From an uncultured Sutterella sp. (GTDB taxonomy: Bacteria; Pseudomonadota; Gammaproteobacteria; Burkholderiales; Burkholderiaceae_F), in NCBI GenBank assembly GCA_949287305.1, contig CASEFX010000016.1, forward strand, positions 1 through 52,588: a stretch of 52,588 bases of DNA, given 5' to 3'. Positions 1 to 8,528 of the stretch are shown in pieces. The translations under genes were made by a program, and so were the position numbers. Each line of letters starts with the position of its first letter. Position 1 is the stretch's first letter. Below the pieces are notes generated by a model. The model saw nothing but the letters and a program-made list of their open reading frames with translations, had not been told where the DNA came from and searched no databases.

Positions 1-1029
1 ATCGCCAAGGGCGTTTCCTGCGAAGAATGCCACGGTGCCGGCGCTCACCTCTACGGTGCCCGCGGTGCCGGCATGCCGTCCAACTGCGAACGTTGCCACC
101 AGCGCTTCGTTTACAACCAGGACGACGCCAAGGCCAACTTCAAGACGCCGTTCAACAGCTACTTCAAGAGCTTCTGCCCGGCTTGCGGTACCGAAGGTTC
201 GCAGTCGCACTACACGAAGCACTATCAGAAGGGCATGCGCTGCACGACCTGCCACGATCCTCATGAAGTGACGAGCAACGACTGGGCTTCCCAGTACACG
301 GTTCCGAACCTCAAGAAGAAGTGCCAGGACTGCCACACCACGGCCGCTGAATTCTTCGCCCAGGGCGGTACGCACAGCCGCAACGACTGCGCCTCCTGCC
401 ACATGCCGAAGATGAACTCCTGCGAAAACTTCGCCGCGATCCAGCGTCCTGACATGGCCGGCTTCGACAACGTCCGCGCTTCGCACATCTGGCGCATTTT
501 GGTCGACCCCGAAAAGAAGTCGATCAACCCGCCTGACGGCGCCAAGGACCGCAAGCTCACCAACCCGAAGGGCTGGAAGCTTACGAAGGACGACGGCCGT
601 CCCTACATCGACCTGATGTGGACCTGCGGCCGCACGGCATACCAGGACAAGCACCAGGTGGAAGCCCTCGGCTGCCACAGCCCGATCCAGTCGAAGTTCC
701 CTGAAGCTCTCCGCTTCAAGGATCAGAAGACCATCTACAACAAGGTTGTCGCTTGGCAGACCCCCGTTAAGGAAGGCTACGCCAAGATCACGGCCGACCT
801 CGTGACGATCTCCGACCTCCTGAAGGTTGCGAAGCTCTCGAACACGGACCGCGCTCAGGTTCAGCTCCTTGCTGAAAACGCCCGCCGCGTCGCCGCCAAG
901 GTGAAGGACGACGGTTCCTGGGGTGTCCATGCTCCGCAGTATGCCAAGCAGCTGATGGATGAAGGCGTTGTCTTCACGAAGGAAGCGCTTGCGATCCTCG
1001 AACAGTCGAAGAAGACCGCTGCGAAGTAA
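1..1029 (+). CDS. mccA: Octaheme cytochrome c sulfite reductase, MccA-like (5' end outside window)
   Basis: Only the last 342 residues are visible; the frame is open from base 1. They contain five CXXCH heme sites (window residues 7-11, 29-33, 81-85, 108-112, 130-134) and one unusual site, Cys209 then 15 residues then Cys225-His226. A CX15CH heme site is the hallmark of MccA, the periplasmic heme-copper sulfite reductase known from Wolinella. Five plus one visible sites leave two CXXCH for the missing N-terminus, giving the expected eight. Non-heme cysteines at 59, 62 and 141 are candidates for the copper ligands, but this is not shown. The protein would reduce sulfite to sulfide in anaerobic respiration. 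Codon use is strongly biased, suggesting high expression. Other octaheme families (nitrite or hydroxylamine type) lack the CX15CH site. Confidence 0.83.
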   Translation: MAKGVSCEECHGAGAHLYGARGAGMPSNCERCHQRFVYNQDDAKANFKTPFNSYFKSFCPACGTEGSQSHYTKHYQKGMRCTTCHDPHEVTSNDWASQYTVPNLKKKCQDCHTTAAEFFAQGGTHSRNDCASCHMPKMNSCENFAAIQRPDMAGFDNVRASHIWRILVDPEKKSINPPDGAKDRKLTNPKGWKLTKDDGRPYIDLMWTCGRTAYQDKHQVEALGCHSPIQSKFPEALRFKDQKTIYNKVVAWQTPVKEGYAKITADLVTISDLLKVAKLSNTDRAQVQLLAENARRVAAKVKDDGSWGVHAPQYAKQLMDEGVVFTKEALAILEQSKKTAAK

Positions 1030-1118
1030 GTCATTCCCGGCATTCCTCTGAAAGAGAGCGTCTCCTGCCTGCTTGGTCGCACGCGTCGCCTCTCTTGAAA
1101 GAATGACAAGTGACGGAA

Positions 1119-1152
1119 GCGCCCGAAGGTTCATCGCCTTCGGGCGCTTTTT
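1119..1152 (+). terminator. Intrinsic terminator after the octaheme cytochrome
   Basis: A perfect 11-bp stem (1119-1129 with 1137-1147) with a 7-base loop is followed by five T residues. It lies 90 bases after the cytochrome stop codon. The rest of the 306-base gap 1030-1335, between the convergent cytochrome and Wadjet operons, shows nothing else I can support. Confidence 0.93.
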
Positions 1153-1335
1153 CTTTCCGAAGATTTCGGAGACTTTTCCTTTTCTTTCTCCTGACTGCCA
1201 AGGAATATGAAGGATCGCCAGACTATCGCAGCTTGTCGGTAAAAAGTAGCGGCGACCGCAGTGCCGCAGGGATCGCACAAGCCCTTTTGCAGCGAAGACC
1301 CCCTCCGCACGTCGACTTCTCGACGCAACGGAACT

Positions 1336-2553
1336 TCATCCTTCCTTCGGGTCGAGTGCGCGAAGCAGAGCCTCCCGAACCGTTTCGAGCGGAATGCGTT
1401 CCTGTTCGAGACGGAGCCCCTCCGCGAGAAGACGTTCGCCCAAATCCCGTTCCTCGGTCGTGAGACGGTCCGTCGGGAGTGCGGCCTGCTTGGGTTCCGG
1501 TACGGCCAATGCGCGGAAACGCTCGAAGGTGGCAAGATCCGTGAGAACGCTTTCCGTCTGAGGAAAGAGGCGCCGACACTCGGCGAGAATGGCGAGGCCG
1601 TGCGTGTCGAGGTCGCCGAAATAAAGAATCCTTTTCTCCTTCATCCACGGCAGACTCGCGAGAAGCGTCACGCCGTAGCCGAGTCCGAAGAAAATCGGCA
1701 CGTTTCCGAGATCGAGCGACAACGCCGTCTGTTCATTCTCAATGATGAGGACGAAGGGTCCCTCGGGCGCCGTTTGCGCGAGGGCTTCGGGAGTGAGTTT
1801 CACGACGTTCTCCGCCGTTCCCTCCTTCACCCAGGACGAGGCGTTCCTGACGCTTACGAACTGCGGAAGGCGCAGAAGTCCGGCATGCTCGAGGAAATCG
1901 GCCGCGGAGACGTTTTCCCCCGTCACCGTGTTCCAGAGACGCGCAAGCGTCCCGCGCCGACGCTCCAGCCACTTGGAGTCCACGCCCTCGACGGGGAGGG
2001 CCCGGGGAAAGAGCCCCGCGTTCGGGTGCCGCAGAAGCCACGACAAAGTGTTGAGCACCGCTTCGAACTCCCGATCGGACGTGTCGCTCGAAAAGAGGAG
2101 CTTGAGCGAGCGCAACGCCGCGACAGCGCTTTTTCGCGACTCGTCCGACGTCAGCGCAAAGGTTTCGCAAAAGCGCTGAAGTCGAGAGAGCGCCGTACGC
2201 CAGAGAGCAGGCGTGATCCCGTTCGGGTGTAGGGCCCGAAGAAGACTCTCGGTCGAGTCGACCGTAAGCTCCCGGGGAAGCCGCACGGTGAGCCCCACGG
2301 TGCGGAACCGTTGCTCGGCAAGGACAACGCGCCACCCCGGTCGCTGCGGGAGAATCTCCCGCCACCTCATGAGTTCCGCCTTGAGGCCGTGGAGATCCCG
2401 CACGGCCTCGGCTTCGGTCACCCGTCCGAGCGAAAGACGGAACGTCGGCTCGTAGGGAAGCCCGAAGGCTTCGCCGAAAAGACGCTCCACCAGACTTCGC
2501 TCAAAGCGCCGCACAAGAAGCTCATCGGCCTCCCGAAGGGTTTTCAGAGCCAT
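1336..2553 (-). CDS. jetD: Wadjet protein JetD, TOPRIM-like nuclease subunit
   Basis: 405 residues, last gene of the jetABCD operon, starting 14 bases after the jetC stop. The C-terminal half has the DUF2220/TOPRIM signature: an acidic ENE at residues 272-274 and GDLDTHG at 313-319, followed by a conserved LEQERI near 382-387. The N-terminal half corresponds to DUF3322. In characterised Wadjet systems JetD is the topoisomerase-VI-like nuclease that cleaves small circular DNA after the JetABC motor has extruded it. All visible metal-binding acidic residues are present, so the nuclease should be active. No frameshift or truncation was seen. Confidence 0.93.
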   Translation of the reverse strand: MALKTLREADELLVRRFERSLVERLFGEAFGLPYEPTFRLSLGRVTEAEAVRDLHGLKAELMRWREILPQRPGWRVVLAEQRFRTVGLTVRLPRELTVDSTESLLRALHPNGITPALWRTALSRLQRFCETFALTSDESRKSAVAALRSLKLLFSSDTSDREFEAVLNTLSWLLRHPNAGLFPRALPVEGVDSKWLERRRGTLARLWNTVTGENVSAADFLEHAGLLRLPQFVSVRNASSWVKEGTAENVVKLTPEALAQTAPEGPFVLIIENEQTALSLDLGNVPIFFGLGYGVTLLASLPWMKEKRILYFGDLDTHGLAILAECRRLFPQTESVLTDLATFERFRALAVPEPKQAALPTDRLTTEERDLGERLLAEGLRLEQERIPLETVREALLRALDPKEG

Positions 2554-2567
2554 TCCCCTGCCTCCGC

Positions 2568-5500
2568 TTACTCAAAGAGCGAGAGCTCGTCGAAAAGACC
2601 GGGGACCGGAGTTTCCTCGACCTTCGTGCGAGGTTCTTTGGGGGCGCGCTCGGGTTTCGATGCCTGAACGTCGGATTTCGACTCCCGAGCGGGTTCAGGT
2701 TCTTCGACGAGGTCGTTCATGTGCTCGAAGTCGAGCTTTTGCGTCTCCTCGTCGTAGCGCACCGAAAGGCCGCTCGAATGCATGCGGTCCTTCATGACGA
2801 CATAGAAGGCGCCGCCGATGTAGGGTTCGAGCGTCACGATCGACTTCTCGGGCGTCGCCACGATCATCTGGAAGCCGAATCGTCGGAAGATGTTCATGGA
2901 CAGGTCCGTGAAGTCGCTGTCCGCCTTGTCGAAGGCTTCGTCGAGAATGACGGGCGCGAAGACCGGGAGTCCCTCTTCGGAGTTTCCGAGCTGATAACGA
3001 AGGGCCGCCGCGAGGCAGGTCGTCGTAAGTTTCTGGCGCTGTCCGCCCGATTTACCGGAACCCGAGAGGTAGGTTTCGATGACGTTCCCCGCCTCGTCCA
3101 ATTCGTAAGCCGTGAATTCGACGTGCTGACGCACGTCGAGCACGAGCTTTCTCCACCTCTGAACTTCGGCATCCGAATTCGTCGGGTCAAGGCGTTCGAC
3201 GAGGCCTTTGATCTGAGAGAAGCGCGCTTCCGCCTCTGCAGCGGAAAGATCGTCCCAGGCGCCCTGCAGAAGTCCGGAGAGCTCGTTGCGGAAGTCCGTG
3301 ATGTCTTGGCGCTGGACGTTCTTCACTTCGATCTTGAGGTGCGATTCACCCTCCGCAAGACGGCTGAAGGGCGCCATCTCGAGCGAGGCGTTCACGACCT
3401 CCATGCGCGAGAGGATCTCCTTGCGGGCGCGTTGAATCTCGAGATTGAGGTCCACGAAGTGCTGCAGGGACTGCTTCTCGAGCAGTTCGCGGAAACGCTG
3501 TTCGTGGCGCGGCAGACCGTCGCGCTCGAGTTCGTCGAGCTTCTCGAAGAATTCGCCCGCCGACTCTTCGTTCGCGGCAAGAGTCGCTTTGTGCGCGGGC
3601 CATTTGTTGAGGAAGTTCGCAAACTCGCCGAGCGCATCGGCAAGCGAGAGTGCCGCCGTTTTTTCGGCGAGCGCGTTGGCGTTCAGAATCTGCATTTCGA
3701 CCGACTTCACGCAGCTCTCAAGCGTCGAAAGCGATACGCCTCCCTCGTAGCGCCCGGCTCGCCCGGCCACCTTCGCGAGCGACGCCTCGTCGAGGACCGT
3801 GGGATCCGCGACGACACCTTGAAGTTCTCCGCAGCAGGTCTCGATCGCCTTCTGCCGTTCGGCGAGCGTCTGCCGCGCCGTCTCGAAGGCCGTGTTCTGC
3901 TTCACCGTAATTTCGCGGCGGCGTTTGCACTCGGCCTCGGCCTTCACGATTTCCTCTTCGAGCGCCTTGAGGTCTTCGTTTTGCTCGAGGAGCGCGTTGA
4001 GGTTCGTCTCGATCGTGCGAAGCTTCGCCTTCGCGTCCTCCGAATCGATTTCGTGCCACTCGCAGTTGAGGACCGTCTGGGCGGCCGCCTCCTTGACGGC
4101 TTCTTCCTGCGCGTCCTTTTCGAGTCGCCGAACTTCGGCGTCGATTTTCTCGATCTCGCCGGCAAGTTCCCGTGCGCGCTCTTCAAAGAGCGCGAGCTTT
4201 TCGGCGTTCGAAAACCCCGTCACCCAACGGCGGCGGTCGTCGACGGCGTGACGGTCGTCCTTTTCATGACGCACTTCGGAGTGCTTCACTTGACCACGGA
4301 GCGTGACGGCCGTCTTGAAGCGGCGGAAGTCCTCCATGGTGTCGGCGCAGAAGTAGGAGAAGCGTTCGTCGAGTTCCTTTTCGAGCCACGCGCGCCAGGG
4401 GCCCGAAGCAAGTTCGAGCTTCGTCGGAATCGTCCCCGGACGGAAGGCGTCGGGCCGGTCCTTGACGGGCGTTTTCACGCGGAAGTATACGAGGCGCTCG
4501 CCGAGCGTCGCTTCGTCCACATGGTTCGAAAACGCTTCGTAATGTTCATCCGCAACGAGAATCGAGAGCGCAAAATTGTGAAGCACGTGCTCGATCGCCC
4601 CCTGCCAACGGGCCTCCTCCTTTTTGACTTCGATGAGCTCGCCCACAAAGGGAAGCGCGTCTTCCGGAAGTTCGAGCGCCGCGGCGAGACGGCTTCTGAG
4701 CGCAAGGAATTTCGAAGGAATGTTCGAGGGGCGCTCGCGCATGGCGCGGATTTCCGCCGCCGTCTCTTCAAAGTCCTTTGAGAGATCCCGCTTGCGGGCG
4801 ATTCTGTCGTCGCGCTCGGCGCGGCGGCGCTCGGAGCGCTCCTGCGCTTCGCTCACGAAGGTCTTGAGGTCGGCGACGAGCGCGATCCACCCCTTGTTGC
4901 TCGTGGGCATCGGCGTTCCGAGCTTTTCCAAATGGATGGCCGCCTTGTTGCGCCGCGAGAGGCACTCTTCGAGACGCTCCTCGGCGCGAACGCGCTCCTT
5001 CTTGAGAAGACTGATCTGCTCGCCCCCGGAGAGCCAGTGACGGCGCTTCAGGCCTTCGAGCGTATCCTGCGCGTCGTCCTCTTTTCTGCGGGCGGCAAGA
5101 AGGAGCTTCTCGGTTTCATCCTTCCTGCGCACGAAGGCAGGGAGATCCGCCGTGAGGAGCCCGAGCTTCGTCTCGAGGCGCCAGCGCGGAACGGCGCGTT
5201 TTTCGAGTTCGAGCGACGCCATGTTCGAGAGGGCTTCCTCGCGTTTTGTCCAGGCGTCGCGGGCGCGGCGCAGGATTTCGGACTGTTCGCGCGCCGTCAC
5301 GACGGACTGATGGGCATCATTCAGGTCGTTGAACTCCTCCACGAGCTTTTCGGCCATCGAAAAGGTTTGCGGGGCCTCGAGCATGAAGTTGCGAAGGAAG
5401 GAATTGAGGTCACCCAGGTTCTTCGCCGACTGCGCCTTGGCAAGGAGCTTCAGGGCCGTCTTGTCGCGGATGCTGAAGAGTTCGCAAAAGGCGTCGCTGC

Positions 5501-6077
5501 AGGCGGCGAAGCGCTCGAAGACGCGCCCCGAGGGGAGGCGGCCCTTGAGCCAACGCCAGTCAAAACCCGAGTGCGCAAAGCCTTCAAAGTCCTTCGCCAG
5601 AAACCGGTATTCGCCGTCGAGCACGTAATAGCGTCGGTTGACGCCCGTCTCTTCGTTTGCGCTCTTTTTGATGGCGGCGACAAGCATCAGCTGCTTTTGG
5701 TCGCCCGTCCGGTCTGAGAAGGTGAGCGCGATCGCCGAGAAGGTGGCGCCCTGGCGCAGGTACTGCGTCTTGACGCGCTGACTGCCGAGGCCCTCCGACT
5801 CCGTCTTCGTCGACCAGGCGCCGCGGACGTACGTCAGAATCGAGCGGTCGCCGCGGCGCTGTTCCCCTTCGCGGGCGGCCGCGTTGTAGTTGGGATTCGG
5901 GAAAAGAAGCGTCACCATGGCGTCAAGGAGCGTCGACTTCCCCGACCCCGATGCGCCGACAAAGAGAAAACCCGATTCGGAAATCGGAATGTCGTGAATG
6001 TTCGAGAAGGTCCCCCAGTTGAAGACCTGCAGGCGCGTAATGCGGTACTGATTCTGAAAGAGTGCTGCGTCCGTCAT
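2568..6077 (-). CDS. jetC: Wadjet protein JetC, SMC-like (MukB-like) ATPase
   Basis: 1169 residues. The N-terminal Walker A is GASGSGKST at 41-49; the C-terminal ABC signature GKSGGQRQK is near 1008-1016 and Walker B VILDEAFDKAD near 1043-1053. Between them lie long charged segments rich in Glu, Arg and Lys, typical of SMC coiled coils around a hinge. JetC is the DNA-loop-extruding motor of Wadjet. It overlaps jetB by the ATGA arrangement (stop and start share 6074-6077), indicating translational coupling. The last ~45 residues are a charged, Pro-rich and probably disordered tail ending in DELSLFE; see findings for a possible sliding-clamp motif. Confidence 0.95.
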   Translation of the reverse strand: MTDAALFQNQYRITRLQVFNWGTFSNIHDIPISESGFLFVGASGSGKSTLLDAMVTLLFPNPNYNAAAREGEQRRGDRSILTYVRGAWSTKTESEGLGSQRVKTQYLRQGATFSAIALTFSDRTGDQKQLMLVAAIKKSANEETGVNRRYYVLDGEYRFLAKDFEGFAHSGFDWRWLKGRLPSGRVFERFAACSDAFCELFSIRDKTALKLLAKAQSAKNLGDLNSFLRNFMLEAPQTFSMAEKLVEEFNDLNDAHQSVVTAREQSEILRRARDAWTKREEALSNMASLELEKRAVPRWRLETKLGLLTADLPAFVRRKDETEKLLLAARRKEDDAQDTLEGLKRRHWLSGGEQISLLKKERVRAEERLEECLSRRNKAAIHLEKLGTPMPTSNKGWIALVADLKTFVSEAQERSERRRAERDDRIARKRDLSKDFEETAAEIRAMRERPSNIPSKFLALRSRLAAALELPEDALPFVGELIEVKKEEARWQGAIEHVLHNFALSILVADEHYEAFSNHVDEATLGERLVYFRVKTPVKDRPDAFRPGTIPTKLELASGPWRAWLEKELDERFSYFCADTMEDFRRFKTAVTLRGQVKHSEVRHEKDDRHAVDDRRRWVTGFSNAEKLALFEERARELAGEIEKIDAEVRRLEKDAQEEAVKEAAAQTVLNCEWHEIDSEDAKAKLRTIETNLNALLEQNEDLKALEEEIVKAEAECKRRREITVKQNTAFETARQTLAERQKAIETCCGELQGVVADPTVLDEASLAKVAGRAGRYEGGVSLSTLESCVKSVEMQILNANALAEKTAALSLADALGEFANFLNKWPAHKATLAANEESAGEFFEKLDELERDGLPRHEQRFRELLEKQSLQHFVDLNLEIQRARKEILSRMEVVNASLEMAPFSRLAEGESHLKIEVKNVQRQDITDFRNELSGLLQGAWDDLSAAEAEARFSQIKGLVERLDPTNSDAEVQRWRKLVLDVRQHVEFTAYELDEAGNVIETYLSGSGKSGGQRQKLTTTCLAAALRYQLGNSEEGLPVFAPVILDEAFDKADSDFTDLSMNIFRRFGFQMIVATPEKSIVTLEPYIGGAFYVVMKDRMHSSGLSVRYDEETQKLDFEHMNDLVEEPEPARESKSDVQASKPERAPKEPRTKVEETPVPGLFDELSLFE

Positions 6078-6826
6078 TCGTCATCCTCCCCGGATTGCGC
6101 TTCGCCTCGCCCGCCGAGGCGTTCGGCGTCGCGCGCGGCCTTTTCGGCGTAGCCCGCCCGAAGCGCTTCGATGTCGCTCGTCGTAAAGAGAAGCGGAAGC
6201 ACCGGACTGATTTCGAAGGCGTCGTCGCCGGACTTGAGCGTAAGAAGAATGCGGCGCTTCACCAGACGGTCGACGATCCCCGAAAGATGACGCTCCAGGA
6301 GCGCCTCGTTCGAGAGAGCCGCGGCGTCGTAGAGGCGCAGGATCTCGCGCAGATCCTGCCGCGTAACGTGGACCCTCTCGCCCGTTTCCTGCGCGCGCAT
6401 CAGCCGCTCGCGCAACTCCACGACAAGGGTCGAGTCGAGAAAACGAAGCCGAACGCGCGGCAGAAGGGTCGGCACGTCGAGCTCGCCGAGGTTCGGGCGG
6501 CGGCAAAAAGCGATCCCCGCCTCTTCGTCGAGGAAAAGGTCGAGATAGAGTTCCGACAAACGCGAGCGGATGACCGCCTCGTTCGTCACCAGGGCGCTCC
6601 AGAGACGGCGGCTTGAAGAACGCTCGAAATAGGGTCCGCGCAAAAGATGTACGAGTACGTTGCGGACGACTTCGGGAAGCTTTCCCGTGTCGCCTTCAAA
6701 AAGCGCCGTTTCCTCATCGGCCTCGTCGACGGGCGCCTCTTCGGAACGGATTTCCGTCTGGTTTTCCGTTTCAGCCTTCATCCAGAAGTCTTCGGGGTGC
6801 GGATTCAAAGAAGTGTTCTCGGTCAT
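6074..6826 (-). CDS. jetB: Wadjet protein JetB (DUF4194, MukE-like)
   Basis: 250 residues, 21 bases downstream of jetA and overlapping jetC by 4 bases. After a ~45-residue acidic N-terminal extension the protein resembles the DUF4194 family. Members form the winged-helix KITE dimer that bridges the kleisin JetA and the SMC protein JetC. No catalytic motif is expected. The last 30 residues are rich in Arg, Glu and Asp. Assignment rests on sequence character together with the diagnostic position between jetA and jetC. Confidence 0.9.
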   Translation of the reverse strand: MTENTSLNPHPEDFWMKAETENQTEIRSEEAPVDEADEETALFEGDTGKLPEVVRNVLVHLLRGPYFERSSSRRLWSALVTNEAVIRSRLSELYLDLFLDEEAGIAFCRRPNLGELDVPTLLPRVRLRFLDSTLVVELRERLMRAQETGERVHVTRQDLREILRLYDAAALSNEALLERHLSGIVDRLVKRRILLTLKSGDDAFEISPVLPLLFTTSDIEALRAGYAEKAARDAERLGGRGEAQSGEDDE

Positions 6827-6847
6827 GTTCAGTGGTGTTTCTCTAAC

Positions 6848-8410
6848 TCAGCCCCAACGGCGGGAGCGGCGGATTTTCTTGAGACTCTCGTCATCGAAAT
6901 AGTAGAGAGGAACGGAACCCCGTCGAGGCGTTCCGAGGCGGTCCTCCCACTCGAGCGTTTCTTCCAACGCGTCGGGAAGGGTCACGATCGCGTAGCCCTC
7001 CTCCTCGGCGTCCGAGGCGAGCCGCAGACTTTCGGTCTGCGCCGCCTCCCACCCCGGCGTGCCGACATGTCCGTATCGGACGGCCAGCGACAAAAGTCCG
7101 ATCACGGACCCGAGTCCCTGGCGCTTTTCAAGGTGTCGGAAGACTTCGCCCACGGAGGCCGTCGGCGCGTCGGTCAAGGCCGTTTCCACGGCGCGGATGA
7201 GCATGGGATAGTCGATGTCGGCCTGCCAGATGCGTTCCATGAGTTCGAGCGCGTCGACGTTCGGGCGCTCGCCCGCGCCGAAGTCCGCCTCCATGCGCGT
7301 TTCCTCGGGATCGTCGAGTTCCAGGCGCGAAAGCGAATCGATCCCGCAACTCGTCAGATCCCACTCCCACACGACGTCGTTGACGCCCGCCCTCCGGGAA
7401 ACCTCATGCGCGAGTTTGCGCGTCTCGCGGATGAGTTCGGCGAGATGGCGCTCCTTGACGAAATCCTGCGAGCGCACGAACTCTTTGAGGGACACCGCCA
7501 AAAGCCGCATGACGGCGTGCGTTTCGTTGGCGCGCACGAGGAGTTCCTCCTGCAGCCCCGTGAGCTTTTTGCGGTCGGTAAGCGCAAGTTTCCGATAGAA
7601 GGCGCGCGAAGCGATGCGCTCGAGCGAATCTTCGAGCTCCCCGTGAGCGGAATTGTCCGTGAGCATTCGGTAGAAAGCCGTGAACGCCTGTCCGGCGGCG
7701 CTCTCGCCGATCACGTCGTAGCCCTCGAAGAAGCGGTCGAGCACGGCGCCCCGCGTGTCTTCGCTCTGCATGATTTCGGCGCGAAGAGCCCGGTTGAGCC
7801 GCTCGAACTCTTCTCGGACCCGGCGGAAGTCTCCCTGCAACTCCGCATAGAGTTCGAGAATTTCCGCAATGCGCTGCAGGGCCGCTTCGGGCGCAATCGC
7901 CTGTTTGCGTCCCGACCGAATCGATTCGATTTCCTGGTCGATGCGCATTTTCTCGGCTTCGAGAAGCTCGATGCGGTTCTGCTGATTGGGGTCGCTCTCC
8001 GTGGCGAGACGCGCCAGGGCGTGCGTGAGCATCTCGAGGCGGCTTTCGGTGGGCCCCAGGCGCTTCGAATCGAAGCGCGAGAGCAGACGAATGGCGTCCG
8101 CGCCCGCCGACGTGAGTTCAAACGTCTCTTCCTGCGCTCCCGCGGGAAGACGGCAGACGAGATAGCCGTCCGACACCCAGCGAAGAGCGAGCGTGCGGGC
8201 TTCGTCGCGCGAGAGCGTTTCTTCCAGCCCCTCTGCATAGGCGTTTCTCAGCCGTTCGAAAAAGACCGAGGCGGGCAGCACGCGCTCGTTGTCGTAGAGG
8301 AGCGTCTGCAAAATGGCGATGGCTTGGGGGCCGTTGTCGGAAGCGAGGAGCTTCCAGATCGGCGCCTGCCGGAGCGTGCGGTAATGTTCTATGGAAGAAC
8401 GAAGAGACAT
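6848..8410 (-). CDS. jetA: Wadjet protein JetA (DUF3375, kleisin, MukF-like)
   Basis: 520 residues, first gene of the Wadjet operon. The N-terminus (residues 1-110) reads as a winged-helix region with a YLVCRL strand. It is followed by a long, mostly helical Glu/Arg-rich stretch (about 120-230) and a C-terminal half ending in basic residues. This matches DUF3375, the kleisin subunit that closes the JetC ring and recruits JetB. The start at 8410 is the first ATG in frame but has only a weak Shine-Dalgarno upstream. I could not identify the operon promoter in the 118 bases between this gene and the reductase upstream. Confidence 0.92.
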   Translation of the reverse strand: MSLRSSIEHYRTLRQAPIWKLLASDNGPQAIAILQTLLYDNERVLPASVFFERLRNAYAEGLEETLSRDEARTLALRWVSDGYLVCRLPAGAQEETFELTSAGADAIRLLSRFDSKRLGPTESRLEMLTHALARLATESDPNQQNRIELLEAEKMRIDQEIESIRSGRKQAIAPEAALQRIAEILELYAELQGDFRRVREEFERLNRALRAEIMQSEDTRGAVLDRFFEGYDVIGESAAGQAFTAFYRMLTDNSAHGELEDSLERIASRAFYRKLALTDRKKLTGLQEELLVRANETHAVMRLLAVSLKEFVRSQDFVKERHLAELIRETRKLAHEVSRRAGVNDVVWEWDLTSCGIDSLSRLELDDPEETRMEADFGAGERPNVDALELMERIWQADIDYPMLIRAVETALTDAPTASVGEVFRHLEKRQGLGSVIGLLSLAVRYGHVGTPGWEAAQTESLRLASDAEEEGYAIVTLPDALEETLEWEDRLGTPRRGSVPLYYFDDESLKKIRRSRRWG

Positions 8411-8468
8411 GGATGCGGTCGTTCAGCGGGAAAGAGGAAATTTTCGCATTTTGCGCGCGGACGCGAGA

Positions 8469-8498
8469 GCGGCCGGCCGAGAAAATTCGGTCGGCCGC
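8469..8498. terminator. GC-rich hairpin between reductase and Wadjet operon, possible terminator
   Basis: A 12-bp stem (8469-8480 with 8487-8498, one G-T wobble) encloses a 6-base loop. It lies 31 bases downstream of the minus-strand reductase stop. On the minus strand no T tract follows; on the plus strand a broken one does (GTTTGCTTTT). It may therefore be a weak terminator or an mRNA-end stabiliser. Confidence 0.45.
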
Positions 8499-8528
8499 GT
8501 TTGCTTTTCAACGCGAGTCGATGGTTTC

